A DNA stretch of 64,000 nucleotides from an uncultured Actinomycetes bacterium. GTDB lineage: Bacteria > Actinomycetota > Actinomycetes > Nanopelagicales > Nanopelagicaceae. The translations under genes and the position numbers were made by a program. A model generated the notes under the pieces. It made no database searches, was not told where the DNA came from, and was given only the letters and a program-made list of their open reading frames with translations. The DNA lies in the NCBI GenBank assembly GCA_903850565.1, contig CAINLV010000001.1, positions 26,965 to 90,964 on the forward strand, read 5' to 3'. Below are positions 38,951 through 47,981 of this stretch, piece by piece (the stretch's first letter is position 1; each line of letters starts with the position of its first letter).

Positions 38951-39065
38951 CCACTTCCCCCCTAAATCTGCTCTAGTTCTCCACTTTACTCCATTTCCCT
39001 CCATTTTCAACCATCTATCGCCACTTTCTTTCACTACCGCCCACTTTTCCTCCCGCGCCCACTTT
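38951..39065 (-). repeat. Array of 10-bp-phased MraZ-box-like repeats
   Basis: On the plus strand CCACTTT or close variants begin at 38951, 38981, 38991, 39001, 39011, 39021, 39041 and 39059, nearly all spaced by multiples of 10 bases. On the coding strand this reads AAAGTGG or AAATGG units facing mraZ. Known MraZ sites are short direct repeats (TGGGN every 10 bases in E. coli, AAAGTG-type boxes in mollicutes), so this is the likely operator for autoregulation. The array covers and extends upstream of the candidate mraZ promoter. Confidence 0.8.
38983..39010 (-). promoter_or_regulatory. Candidate mraZ promoter inside the repeat array
   Basis: On the minus strand TTGAAA (39010-39005) and TAAAGT (38988-38983) are separated by 16 bases, placing a start near 38976 and a leader of about 29 bases containing the AGGGGGG ribosome site. 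Both hexamers fall inside the MraZ-box-like repeats, so bound MraZ would cover the promoter. Confidence 0.5.
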
Positions 39066-39174
39066 TCCGCCCGTGGAAACCAGCGGGCGCGCAAAAGGCG
39101 GGCACTTGGGTCCGAGCTAGCGAATAAGGGAAACGGTCAGTCTGACAAATGGACATTCGGGCTAAAGTTCCTCC

Positions 39175-40113
39175 GTGATGAATAGCCCCGCCCCGATCCT
39201 GATTCGGGCTACTGGATTGACCAAGAAATATGAAGATTTCGTCGCCGTCAACGGGATCGATTTTTCGGTCGCAAAAGGTGACTCTTTCGGCTTTTTAGGT
39301 CCCAACGGCGCCGGAAAATCCACCACCATGCGCATCATTGCCGCCACGCTCAATCGCAGTTCTGGCTCGATTGAGATTTTGGGAAAAGATCCCGAACTCC
39401 ATGGACCGCAGATTCGGGCCCACCTAGGGGTAGTCCCCCAACAAGATAATTTGGATCAGGCACTGACAGTCACCGAAAATTTATATGTTTATGGCCGATA
39501 TTTTGGATTACCTAAAAAATTTATCCGAGCAAAGATCGAAGAGCTCTTGGAATTCGCCGCCCTGGAAGAAAAACGAGATGTAAAAGTTGAAGCCCTGAGC
39601 GGTGGAATGAAACGGCGTTTAACTATTGCCAGAGCGCTAATCTCGGAACCGGAAATTTTGATGTTGGATGAACCCACTACCGGGTTGGATCCACAGGCCC
39701 GACACATTCTCTGGGATCGACTTTTTCGACTTAAAGAACAAGGCGTCACTCTTCTCATCACCACGCATTACATGGATGAAGCAGAACAATTATGCGATCG
39801 CCTGATCGTTATGGATAAAGGTTCAATCATGGCCGAAGACTCGCCATCGGGATTGATCAAGACATATTCAACTAAAGAAGTCCTCGAAGTTCGGTTTGGA
39901 TCCGATAAGAACGCATTGGTTGCAGGAGAGTTAGAAGCACTCTGCGAACGCATTGAAGTTCTTCCTGATCGAATCCTTATGTATGGCGAAGATGGCGAGC
40001 ATTTACTTCACACAATGAAAGAATCGGGTTTGCAACCCCTCACCTCCTTAGTTCGTCGCAGCTCGTTGGAAGATGTTTTTCTCCGGCTTACCGGACGAAG
40101 TTTGATCGAATAA
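39175..40113 (+). CDS. ABC-2 type exporter, ATP-binding subunit
   Basis: The 312-residue product has Walker A GPNGAGKS at residues 42-49, the Q-loop VVPQQDN near 87, signature LSGGMKRR at 141-148 and Walker B ILMLDEP at 161-167. It resembles the DrrA/NodI group that powers two-permease drug or lipid exporters. The first codon is GTG at 39175 followed by ATG at 39178; TAAAGT ends 6 bases before the GTG, consistent with a leaderless message, and no ribosome site is seen. The stop shares one base with the next ATG. The substrate is unknown. Confidence 0.92.
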   Translation: MMNSPAPILIRATGLTKKYEDFVAVNGIDFSVAKGDSFGFLGPNGAGKSTTMRIIAATLNRSSGSIEILGKDPELHGPQIRAHLGVVPQQDNLDQALTVTENLYVYGRYFGLPKKFIRAKIEELLEFAALEEKRDVKVEALSGGMKRRLTIARALISEPEILMLDEPTTGLDPQARHILWDRLFRLKEQGVTLLITTHYMDEAEQLCDRLIVMDKGSIMAEDSPSGLIKTYSTKEVLEVRFGSDKNALVAGELEALCERIEVLPDRILMYGEDGEHLLHTMKESGLQPLTSLVRRSSLEDVFLRLTGRSLIE

Positions 40114-40955
40114 TGACGAATAAAGAGTTGGAACGACAAGGTTCACTCAAAATAGTTGATACCGCAAAGATCATGAAATATGGAGCGCTCTTTGTCGCTT
40201 CAGCCAGGTTGCGAACTCTTTCAAAATGGATGATCTCAGTGATAGCTGCATCCTTTGCCAATCCCCTGTTCTACCTTCTTTCCATCGGAGTTGGAATTGG
40301 ATCCTTTGTAAATGCACACTCAACAAACCACACCATTGATGGCGTTCCCTATCTAACTTTCTTAGCTCCTGCACTTTTGGCCATGGTTGCTATTCAAGAT
40401 GGTTTAAGCGAAGTCACTTTGCCTACTTTGCAAGGCTTTCTCTGGGAGAAGAATTTCTTCGCAATGAATGCCACGCCAATTACGGGTAAGCAAATCGCTC
40501 TGGGAACATTCTTGGCCGCAGTCACTAGGACTTTCTTTTCGGTCTTGGTCTATTTCATAGTGATTGTGGCTTTCGGTGCGGTAGATAGCGGTCGATCCTG
40601 GATTGCCATAATCACAGCGATGTTTGCTAGTTCAGCTTTTGCAGCGCTAATGATGGGGATCACCGCCTGGGCGAAGAATTCAGATCTTCTTCTCACTTTT
40701 GTTGGCCGGTTTATTGTGATGCCGTTATTCCTTTTTTCTGGAACTTTTTACCCACTTTCCAGCATGCCAATTTTCCTGCAATGGCTTGGTTGGATCTCAC
40801 CACTCTGGCACTCCATCGAACTCGGTCGATACTTCACATACGGTCATCATCTCTCCGGCACTGCTCTTGCACTTCATTTTGGGTATTTACTTGCAATGTT
40901 GGTTTTCGGCTTGCTCTTCTCATTTAACGAATTCGAGAAAAGGTTGAGCAAATAA
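40113..40955 (+). CDS. ABC-2 type exporter, permease subunit 1
   Basis: The 280-residue product has about six hydrophobic segments and the ABC-2 C-terminal motif MPLFLFSGTFYPLSSMP near residue 206. It begins on the last base of the ATPase stop (TAATG) and ends the same way against the next permease, so the three genes form a tight operon. With the third gene it probably forms a heterodimeric membrane domain. The transported compound cannot be told. Confidence 0.9.
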   Translation: MTNKELERQGSLKIVDTAKIMKYGALFVASARLRTLSKWMISVIAASFANPLFYLLSIGVGIGSFVNAHSTNHTIDGVPYLTFLAPALLAMVAIQDGLSEVTLPTLQGFLWEKNFFAMNATPITGKQIALGTFLAAVTRTFFSVLVYFIVIVAFGAVDSGRSWIAIITAMFASSAFAALMMGITAWAKNSDLLLTFVGRFIVMPLFLFSGTFYPLSSMPIFLQWLGWISPLWHSIELGRYFTYGHHLSGTALALHFGYLLAMLVFGLLFSFNEFEKRLSK

Positions 40956-41785
40956 TGTTGGTTTCAGCCGCCGTCGCGATTGCAGATGCAAGAATTGGGA
41001 AATACGGTGAACGGACCTTTTCAGGTCGTCCGCACACTGTCATGGAGCGAAGTTATATCGCATTCAAATCCTCAGCCTGGATTGTTGTGCTCTCCGGTTT
41101 TGTTGAACCATTGCTCTATCTTTTTTCTTTTGGCTATGGGCTCGGAAAATTCATTGGAACCATGAACGTCGGACATGGCCATGTGGTTACCTATGCTGCC
41201 TACATAGCCCCGGCGCTTCTAGCAACCAGTGCAATGAATGGCGCAATTTATGATTCTACGTTTAACGTATTTTGGAAAATAAAGTTTGATCGTATCTACG
41301 AAGGAATGTTGGCAACTTCCCTGGGTCCATTAGATGTTGCTTTGGGAGAAATAGGGTGGGCGCTTTTACGTGGGTTTGCTTATGCCGTTGGATTTACAAC
41401 AGTTATTGTCCCGATGGGTCTAATCCAAAATTGGTGGGGAATTCTTGCCATTCCTGCGGCAGTCCTGATTGCTTTTGGTTTTGCCGCCATTGGTATGGCA
41501 ATAACGACCTATATGAATTCGTTTCAACAGATGAACATGATCCAAGTAGTCATGCTTCCTATGTTTCTTTTTTCTGGTTCTTTCTACCCGCTATCGGTTT
41601 ACCCGCATTGGACGCAAGAAATAATTAAGGCGCTACCGCTGTGGCATGCAATAACGTTAGTGCGATCTTTGACCTTGGGAGATATCAGCTTGGGTTTGTT
41701 GCCACACATTGCGTACTTCCTAGTGATGATTTTTCTAGGTCTCTTTTTTACTACTCGAAGACTGACCGCGCTCTTTATGCGCTGA
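40955..41785 (+). CDS. ABC-2 type exporter, permease subunit 2
   Basis: The 276-residue product is a NodJ-like ABC-2 permease with about six hydrophobic segments and the motif MLPMFLFSGSFYPLSVYP near residue 200, parallel to that of the first permease. The start shares one base with the preceding stop (TAATG). It converges on the DUF3040 gene, which ends 8 bases away on the other strand. Confidence 0.9.
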   Translation: MLVSAAVAIADARIGKYGERTFSGRPHTVMERSYIAFKSSAWIVVLSGFVEPLLYLFSFGYGLGKFIGTMNVGHGHVVTYAAYIAPALLATSAMNGAIYDSTFNVFWKIKFDRIYEGMLATSLGPLDVALGEIGWALLRGFAYAVGFTTVIVPMGLIQNWWGILAIPAAVLIAFGFAAIGMAITTYMNSFQQMNMIQVVMLPMFLFSGSFYPLSVYPHWTQEIIKALPLWHAITLVRSLTLGDISLGLLPHIAYFLVMIFLGLFFTTRRLTALFMR

Positions 41786-41792
41786 GGTCAAT

Positions 41793-42152
41793 TTAATTCT
41801 CGTAGTTGCGACGGTCCCAACGCTCTTCTAATTTTGAGGTCCACGGCGTCTTCTTAGGCTTTGGTCCGCGCTGTGCTTTTCCGGATCCAGGAGCGCCAAC
41901 ATTGGAAAGAACTAATACGACTCCAGAGAGTGCGACAAGAAATCCAAAGATTCCGATCAAAGTTGATTGTGCAACAAGCCCAGCCAACAAAATGGCCATT
42001 CCGCCGAGCAAGAGCGCCACACCGAGCAACAACCGACTGCCTTGTCTGGTTCTGACTTTGCCGGTCATGGTCGAAACCAGGCCTGGGTCATCCTGTTGCA
42101 GGGCAGCTTCCATCTCGGCAAGCAAGCGGCGTTCGTTGTCAGATAGCGTCAC
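41793..42152 (-). CDS. DUF3040 small membrane protein
   Basis: The 119-residue product starts MTLSDNERRLLAEMEAAL, the typical opening of the actinobacterial DUF3040 family, followed by two hydrophobic segments at about 38-57 and 63-83 and a basic tail. It lies 69 bases after dinB. A DUF3040 gene near dinB and mraZ is common in actinobacteria; its function is unknown. Confidence 0.88.
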   Translation of the reverse strand: MTLSDNERRLLAEMEAALQQDDPGLVSTMTGKVRTRQGSRLLLGVALLLGGMAILLAGLVAQSTLIGIFGFLVALSGVVLVLSNVGAPGSGKAQRGPKPKKTPWTSKLEERWDRRNYEN

Positions 42153-42220
42153 GCTGGTAAGAATAGAGCAGGCGTAGCCTGGGCGAAAGTCAGACCCCCC
42201 GATTTCGGCTGTGAGAGTGC

Positions 42221-43429
42221 TTAATCCTGACGCAAACCATCTCGATCGGAACTGCCTGGTTTGACCAATCGGGCTGGACGGACGCTTCCATGACCAAACC
42301 GGGCTGTGGCTTGATCGACCGCTTGTTCGGCTTCGCGCCAGCCTTTCTCTCGCTCCCCCAGGATTAATTGCTCTGGCGCATCGGCAGAATCCACCAAACC
42401 TTCCAAACTGACACCTACTAGCCGCAATCGGGCTCGATCCAAGCGAAGGGCTTTATAGAGCGCTTTGACGACTTCATAGCTCTCCTGAGTTCCATCTATG
42501 GGTAATGGCAAAGTTTTAGAACGATTAATGGTTTTAAAGTCGGCAAATCGAACTTTGATGCTGATGGTTTTTGCCGCGCAATGTCGGGCACGAAGCCGGG
42601 CAGTGGCTTTCTCGGTCAAGCGGAGGAATTCCCGCAAAATTATTTCTGGATCTTCGATATCAACGGCGAAAGTTTCGGCGGCGCTAATACTTTTATCGGG
42701 CTCATTTGGTGACACATCTCGATAATCCCGACCCCAAGCTAATTCGTAGAGATGAGCGCCAGCGCTTTCACCAAGGGCTCTGATCAATGTAGCGCGTGGA
42801 GTGTGCGCGATATCTGAAACCGTACGCAGGCCCAGCCGAAGTAATTCTTCATTGGTCTTTGGCCCTACTCCCCAAATATCTGATACTGGCAAGGGATGAA
42901 GAAATTCTATGATCCGATCTGCGGCAATTTCTAGCATTCCATTTGGCTTGCAATGGCCCGACGCAAGCTTTGCAATAAATTTATTACTGGCAATTCCAAC
43001 TGAACAAGTAATGCCTTCTTCTTTCTCTACTCGGGCTCGAATCATGGTTGCTATTTCTCGACCCGTTCCCAACAACCGCCTTGATCCGGTTACATCGAGA
43101 AATGCTTCATCCAGTGAGAGTGGCTCTACGAGTGGAGTTACAGATGCAAAAATTTCCATTATGTGTGCAGAAACTTCGCTGTAGCGTTCGTGATGAGGTG
43201 TTACAAATATTGCAGTGGGCGCCATTCGCTTTGCTCGAGATACCGGCATCGCGGCTCGTATTCCAAATTTTCGGGCGGCATAGTTGGCTGACAAAACGAC
43301 TCCACGAGCACCTGCCCCAACAACTACCGCTTTGCCTTTCAATGATGGATCATCGCGCTCGGCAACCGATGCATAAAAAGCATCCATATCAACATGGAGA
43401 ATAGTGGCGGTATCGGAGTTATCAGCCAC
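42221..43429 (-). CDS. dinB: Y-family DNA polymerase IV
   Basis: The product is a translesion polymerase with intact catalytic residues in HVDMDAFYASVAERD and SLDEAFLDVTG, so it is not the inactive ImuB type. A little-finger domain follows, and QLILGERE near the C-terminus is a weak version of the QLxLF clamp-binding motif. The frame is open back to 43540 inside dnaE2. I chose GTG at 43429 because it leaves about 10 residues before HVDMD, usual for the family; ATG 43468 is an alternative. It overlaps dnaE2 by 8 bases and belongs to the SOS unit. Confidence 0.9.
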   Translation of the reverse strand: MADNSDTATILHVDMDAFYASVAERDDPSLKGKAVVVGAGARGVVLSANYAARKFGIRAAMPVSRAKRMAPTAIFVTPHHERYSEVSAHIMEIFASVTPLVEPLSLDEAFLDVTGSRRLLGTGREIATMIRARVEKEEGITCSVGIASNKFIAKLASGHCKPNGMLEIAADRIIEFLHPLPVSDIWGVGPKTNEELLRLGLRTVSDIAHTPRATLIRALGESAGAHLYELAWGRDYRDVSPNEPDKSISAAETFAVDIEDPEIILREFLRLTEKATARLRARHCAAKTISIKVRFADFKTINRSKTLPLPIDGTQESYEVVKALYKALRLDRARLRLVGVSLEGLVDSADAPEQLILGEREKGWREAEQAVDQATARFGHGSVRPARLVKPGSSDRDGLRQD

Positions 43430-46400
43430 TGAGGGGTTCACAAACTCCGAGATTACGCCACTTTTCATAAGAACTGGATAATTCCCACGCCCCAGTTGCT
43501 CGTAGCGAAATGCCTCGCGGTCCGGTCCTGCGAATAACACCTCGGACTAAAAATAGCCACGATCGGTAGAGCAAATCAGCTGAACTATCCTGCATATCTT
43601 CGAAGAAAGTTGCATCGTTGCATCCATAACCATCATCGAGAGTTAAAAACATTACTCGGCGCCCAGAACGAACTGGTGGAGTTTGCAGTGCAACCTTCAC
43701 TCCGGCCACTAGAACCGAACTTCCCGAGCGATGATGAATCAAATCCGAAGATTTAATCGCACCTATTTCATTGAGGAATTCCCCATAGAACTCCATCATG
43801 TGATGGGAAATATCCATGCCCATGACATCGACTTCATGACGAACTCGTTCGCTGGGGGTGAAGTCGGCAAGACCACTCACCTCCAGAGTTGGTGGCTCCA
43901 GACCTAAAGTTAGTTGTCCACTACCTAAACTCTTCTTTCCTCCCAGAAGGCGCTCTAAATCCTGGAGGTGGAGCAGTAAATCGCGACGGTTAATACTCTT
44001 TACCTCCCCTTTCTTCGAATTCATATTATGAAGTTCATCGAAAGCTCCAACCACAATTAGCGACTCCGCCGTGGGTCGACTAGCACCGGAACGACGAACA
44101 AAGTCGGCGAGATCTTGATAGGGCTGACCGAAGAGGATGGAGTCGATTTCTTGGTCACTAATTCCATGAAGTTCAGAGAATGCCATTCGGATTGCATATC
44201 CACGCGCATCCGGCAACGAGAGAGCTGGGCCAGTACTTAATAAGTCTGGAGCGCTGTAAGGGGCGCGGGGAGTGATATTGGTGCGTTCAACTCGGTAGCT
44301 TCGATCTGACTTATTAACATCCAACGGCGCAATGACTATCCCCCACTGTCTGGCTTCATCAACGATTAACCGCCGCGGATACATCCCTGGATCGTGAGTG
44401 AGTGCGCCAGCTATAAAAGCTGCGGTGTGGTGCGTCTTAAGCCAAGCAGATTGATATGTAGGCAGTGCGAAAGCAGCAGCATGCGCTTTGCAAAATCCAA
44501 ATGATGCAAAAGCCCGTAGGACCTCCCAGACTTCAGCTGCTACTTCGAAGGAATAGCCCTGCGCAAGCGCAGTAGGAAAAAACCAATCGCAGACACCTTG
44601 TTGTCCATCAATGGTTCCCAAGTCACGCCGCTTTTCATCTGCTTCTGCCAGCGATATGCCAGTCATGATCGAAATAATTCGAATAACTTGTTCGTGAAAG
44701 ACAACAACGCCTTCGGTTTCAGCAAGTACGGGTTCCAAATTTTCGTGAATGATGGTTCGGCGGCGAAGTCCCTGCCGGGCGTTGAGAAAGGGAGTGATCA
44801 TGTCACTCTTCACTGGTCCGGGTCGAAAAAGTGAAATATCAATGATGAGGTCATCGAAATTCTCTGGAGCTAACTTTCCAACAAGTTCGCGTTGTCCAGG
44901 ACTTTCTACTTGAAAGATCCCCAAGGTGCGAGTGGACTTTATGAGATCAAAAGTTTTTATATCATTTAACGCGACGGCATCGATATCTACAACGACATCA
45001 TCGACTCGTTCAATTTCTTGTAGCGCATAAGAGATTGCCGACTGCATCCGCACGCCTAGGACATCTAGTTTCAATAGCCCAATGGCTTCTACATCATCTT
45101 TATCAAATTGCACCATGGGATAACCGCTGGCATTGCGCTGCAGCGGCGCATGATCCAAGAGCCCCAAATCTGAAAGTGCGATCGCGCAAGGATGCATAGA
45201 AAGATGTCTGGGCAATCCATCCAGCCGGGAAGCTAGTTCAATGGCCATCTTCATTAAGGGTGTAGTCATATTTAGACTTTTCAACTCTGGAAGATTAACT
45301 AGCGCTTGGGCAATATTCCGCGCCCGAATGTGTGGCAAGGCCTTTGCGATGAGATCGATCTCCATGGGTGGAATTCCCAAAGCCGCTCCGACATCGCGGA
45401 TTGCATGTCTGGCTCGATAAGTCTCCACCATCGCAACGGTTGCTACTCGCGATTGGTTTCCAGGTTTGCTCCAATCCGGATCGGCATATCGTTCAAATAC
45501 TGCGTCATAAATTTCTAACCGGCGCGCTGATTCCACATCAATATCAATATCTGGAAGTTCGTGGCGCAAGGTAGAACAGAAGCGCTCCATTAATAACCCA
45601 TAGGCCATTGGCTCCACGCCCGATATTCCCAAAAGGTGACAGATCAAAGATCCTGCGCCAGAGCCTCGGGCTGCAACGCGAATCTTTCGAGACCTGGCCA
45701 TATCGGTAATGTCGGCAACTGTAAGAAAATAGGACTCGTAGCCCAATGTGCGAACCGTCGCTAATTCATCTTCTAACCGCTCAGCGGCAGCCACCGAAAC
45801 TGCGCCGAAGTAACGCTGGTGCAATCCTGCTTCGCACCGCTGACGCAATTGCCGAACTAAATCTTCGCGATTGCTAGCGCCTACAACGATGGGTTCTGGT
45901 AAATGAATTTCCCCGATTCCGATATCTCGACGCGGCGACAAAATTGCTCGTTCGGCCCACTCTTGAGTAGTCCGTAGTAAGGAACGACCATTGCGCTCCC
46001 CTGCTGCTCGGGAAATTTCATCTGCGAGAAAATACATCTGTTCGCTATCTTTGAAATAGCCTTCACTGTTATGCCGTTCGGTATGGCGATGATGCAGTGG
46101 CACTAAATTGCGAGTTGCATCAAGAACATCGGCAACTGGACCATCGCTGCGATTAAGCATTCGGACCGCATTGCTCAAAATTGCCGGCAAGCCGTGATCG
46201 CGAGCAAAGCCCAACATCCGAGCTGCTAGCGGAGTTGAAAATGGACCATCGCCGCGAACTTGGTGAGAAACACATTCCAGCGCTTGGTCGGCAAAATACT
46301 CTTTTGTAGAGGTATATATAGAGAGAGCTTCCTCGGTACGCCGCTTACTCAATGCGGTGGCCAACTGTGAATCAGCGCCGTGCAGTAATAAAACTTGGGA

Positions 46401-46775
46401 AGAATATTCTTGGAACTGTTCTAGTAATTCGAAGGTAAGTAAGTTGTCATCGTTGGCCATATTGATAGCTGATAGCAATCTATAAAGAGCTGCCAACGCA
46501 CCAGATTGTGCTAACAAGGTGACTCGATACTTTTTATGAATCAAACTGAGATTGACTCCTAAGATCGGCGCAATTCCATATGTCTCACAACTTTGGGCAA
46601 AGCGAATAGCCCCAGCCATCCCATCTCGATCTGTTAACGCCAGCGTGTTCATTCCTAATTGAGCGGCTCGTTCCACTATCTGCCCTGGCGTCGCTGTTCC
46701 ATATTTAAAGGAATAGCCACTGGCCACATGAAGGTGAGTAAATTGAGTAAATGAGGTGCGTTTTGCAATAGACAT
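43422..46775 (-). CDS. dnaE2: Error-prone DNA polymerase III alpha subunit DnaE2
   Basis: This 1117-residue C-family polymerase opens with a PHP domain (FTHLHVASGYSFKYG) whose motif is altered compared with dnaE1. It carries the catalytic PDIDIDVES near residue 415 and the GFCKAHAAAFALPTYQSAWLK stretch common in DnaE2. DnaE2 proteins carry out damage-induced mutagenesis. It lies between the DUF6504 gene and dinB, behind an SOS box, with no imuA or imuB nearby. No strong ribosome site precedes the ATG. Confidence 0.93.
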   Translation of the reverse strand: MSIAKRTSFTQFTHLHVASGYSFKYGTATPGQIVERAAQLGMNTLALTDRDGMAGAIRFAQSCETYGIAPILGVNLSLIHKKYRVTLLAQSGALAALYRLLSAINMANDDNLLTFELLEQFQEYSSQVLLLHGADSQLATALSKRRTEEALSIYTSTKEYFADQALECVSHQVRGDGPFSTPLAARMLGFARDHGLPAILSNAVRMLNRSDGPVADVLDATRNLVPLHHRHTERHNSEGYFKDSEQMYFLADEISRAAGERNGRSLLRTTQEWAERAILSPRRDIGIGEIHLPEPIVVGASNREDLVRQLRQRCEAGLHQRYFGAVSVAAAERLEDELATVRTLGYESYFLTVADITDMARSRKIRVAARGSGAGSLICHLLGISGVEPMAYGLLMERFCSTLRHELPDIDIDVESARRLEIYDAVFERYADPDWSKPGNQSRVATVAMVETYRARHAIRDVGAALGIPPMEIDLIAKALPHIRARNIAQALVNLPELKSLNMTTPLMKMAIELASRLDGLPRHLSMHPCAIALSDLGLLDHAPLQRNASGYPMVQFDKDDVEAIGLLKLDVLGVRMQSAISYALQEIERVDDVVVDIDAVALNDIKTFDLIKSTRTLGIFQVESPGQRELVGKLAPENFDDLIIDISLFRPGPVKSDMITPFLNARQGLRRRTIIHENLEPVLAETEGVVVFHEQVIRIISIMTGISLAEADEKRRDLGTIDGQQGVCDWFFPTALAQGYSFEVAAEVWEVLRAFASFGFCKAHAAAFALPTYQSAWLKTHHTAAFIAGALTHDPGMYPRRLIVDEARQWGIVIAPLDVNKSDRSYRVERTNITPRAPYSAPDLLSTGPALSLPDARGYAIRMAFSELHGISDQEIDSILFGQPYQDLADFVRRSGASRPTAESLIVVGAFDELHNMNSKKGEVKSINRRDLLLHLQDLERLLGGKKSLGSGQLTLGLEPPTLEVSGLADFTPSERVRHEVDVMGMDISHHMMEFYGEFLNEIGAIKSSDLIHHRSGSSVLVAGVKVALQTPPVRSGRRVMFLTLDDGYGCNDATFFEDMQDSSADLLYRSWLFLVRGVIRRTGPRGISLRATGAWELSSSYEKWRNLGVCEPLSG

Positions 46776-46793
46776 AGCGGGTGCCGATAAAAA

Positions 46794-47123
46794 TTACAGT
46801 GGTCGTGAGGTAGGGCGGATTAGCCAAGTGCCAGTAATTTCATCTCGCTCAATTTCAAAGGTAGTCATGGCGCCTTCTGGGGCGGCTTCTACTCGCCAAA
46901 TAGCGCGAGCGCCATCATCGAAAATGTTCGCCTCGGTCAGGTGGCGGTTTCCATCATCAATGCGATTCCACCAACCTCCAGATTCACGCCAGCGCGAGAC
47001 GATTGCATGGATATGGAAGCGGCGACCTTTATAAAGGAATTCAACGGGCTCGCCTTCAGGGGCTAGTACCCGAGCGCCCTTATCGGCTGGCTCAGTTGGC
47101 TGGTTTGAGGTTAATTCGAACAT
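46794..47123 (-). CDS. DUF6504 family protein, first gene of SOS unit
   Basis: The 109-residue soluble product, with FLYKGRRFHIHAIVSRWRESGGWWNR near residue 29 and an ERDEITGTWLI end, matches the small DUF6504 proteins found beside dnaE2 or imuB in actinobacteria. Its own function is unknown. Its ATG lies inside a perfect SOS palindrome and a -10 box ends 8 bases upstream, so the message is probably leaderless. dnaE2 follows after 18 bases. Confidence 0.85.
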   Translation of the reverse strand: MFELTSNQPTEPADKGARVLAPEGEPVEFLYKGRRFHIHAIVSRWRESGGWWNRIDDGNRHLTEANIFDDGARAIWRVEAAPEGAMTTFEIERDEITGTWLIRPTSRPL

Positions 47124-47132
47124 ATGTTCGAA
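47115..47132. promoter_or_regulatory. LexA SOS box overlapping a start codon
   Basis: TTCGAACATATGTTCGAA is a perfect 18-bp palindrome containing TCGAAC-N4-GTTCGA, the actinobacterial LexA site. The ATG of the DUF6504 gene (47123-47121) is inside it. A bound LexA would block the start of transcription and any message start here. Confidence 0.92.
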
Positions 47133-47160
47133 AGATAGTCACCTGCGCCGACAGTAGCAA
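47132..47160 (-). promoter_or_regulatory. SOS-unit promoter
   Basis: On the minus strand TTGCTA (47160-47155) and TATCTT (47137-47132) are separated by exactly 17 bases. The -10 ends 8 bases before the ATG and touches the SOS box, so transcription should begin at or next to the start codon. Confidence 0.7.
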
Positions 47161-47231
47161 GCCCGCCGCCGCCAGCGCGCCAGCAGCTAAGAAACCCGAG
47201 CGGCGCGCCAAATAACTGGCACGATGCACCC

Positions 47232-47981
47232 ATGCATATCGCCCTAGCTCTGCTGACCGGAAGTTTTATTGGGACGGTTCTGGGGCTAGTCGGGGCTGGC
47301 GGGGCGATGCTCTCGGTCCCCATACTTCTTTATATCTTCCACTTCAGTCCGGCCCATGCCACTACTGCCGCCCTAGCCGTGGTCTTCTTGGCTGCCGGCT
47401 TCGGAACTATCCCAAAATTCCGCAGCAAAGATGTACTCGTGCGAGATGCCGCGACCATATGGGCAATTGGGCTAGTAACCAATATCGGCGGATCGGCGCT
47501 CTCTAAGCACCTATCGGGCAATGTCCTGGTCACCGGATTTGCCTTGATCCTCTGTGTAGCTGGATCGTCCATGCTTGGAAAGCCATTGACCTCTAATCCG
47601 GAAAAACGAATCCCCTTCGCAATTTTGATCCTTATCTCCTTGGTCATTGGCGCAGTGACTGGGCTATTTGGGATTGGTGGCGGCTTCCTGGCAATTCCAG
47701 TTCTAGTCTTGTTTTATCACACCCCCCAAAACAAGGCAGCAGGTACTTCGCTACTGATCATCGCGCTCAATAGCCTCACCGCATTTTTCGCGCACCACAG
47801 CGTCTGGCACGAAATTCGATGGTCCATTCCGATTGCCATGGGGTCGGCAGCAATTATTGTTTCAACGTTGGCATCGCATAATGCTTCCAAAGTTCCCGCA
47901 GCCAAACTTCGTCGCTGGTTTGCCATCCTGCTCTTTACGATTGCAGCATATTCGCTCATACGAACCTGGATCATTAATTAG
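47232..47981 (+). CDS. TauE/SafE family (TSUP) membrane transporter
   Basis: The 249-residue product has about seven to eight hydrophobic segments and two repeats of the family motif, GLVGAGGAMLSVPILLY near residue 19 and GLFGIGGGFLAIPVLVL near 145. TSUP proteins are linked to export of sulfite, sulfonates or other organic anions. The substrate is not evident. The 108-base gap upstream is shared with the SOS promoter. Its stop overlaps the MFS gene on the other strand by 4 bases. Confidence 0.88.
   Translation: MHIALALLTGSFIGTVLGLVGAGGAMLSVPILLYIFHFSPAHATTAALAVVFLAAGFGTIPKFRSKDVLVRDAATIWAIGLVTNIGGSALSKHLSGNVLVTGFALILCVAGSSMLGKPLTSNPEKRIPFAILILISLVIGAVTGLFGIGGGFLAIPVLVLFYHTPQNKAAGTSLLIIALNSLTAFFAHHSVWHEIRWSIPIAMGSAAIIVSTLASHNASKVPAAKLRRWFAILLFTIAAYSLIRTWIIN

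Noticed and set aside
38516..39094. Longer MraZ frame of 192 residues
   Set aside because: The added part translates the MraZ-box repeats; family homology starts at MFLGTHEPK.
47140..47231. GC-rich stretch with GGCGCGCC between the SOS promoter and the TSUP gene
   Set aside because: The 8-bp palindrome is common in GC-rich DNA and no stable hairpin with a T-run is formed.
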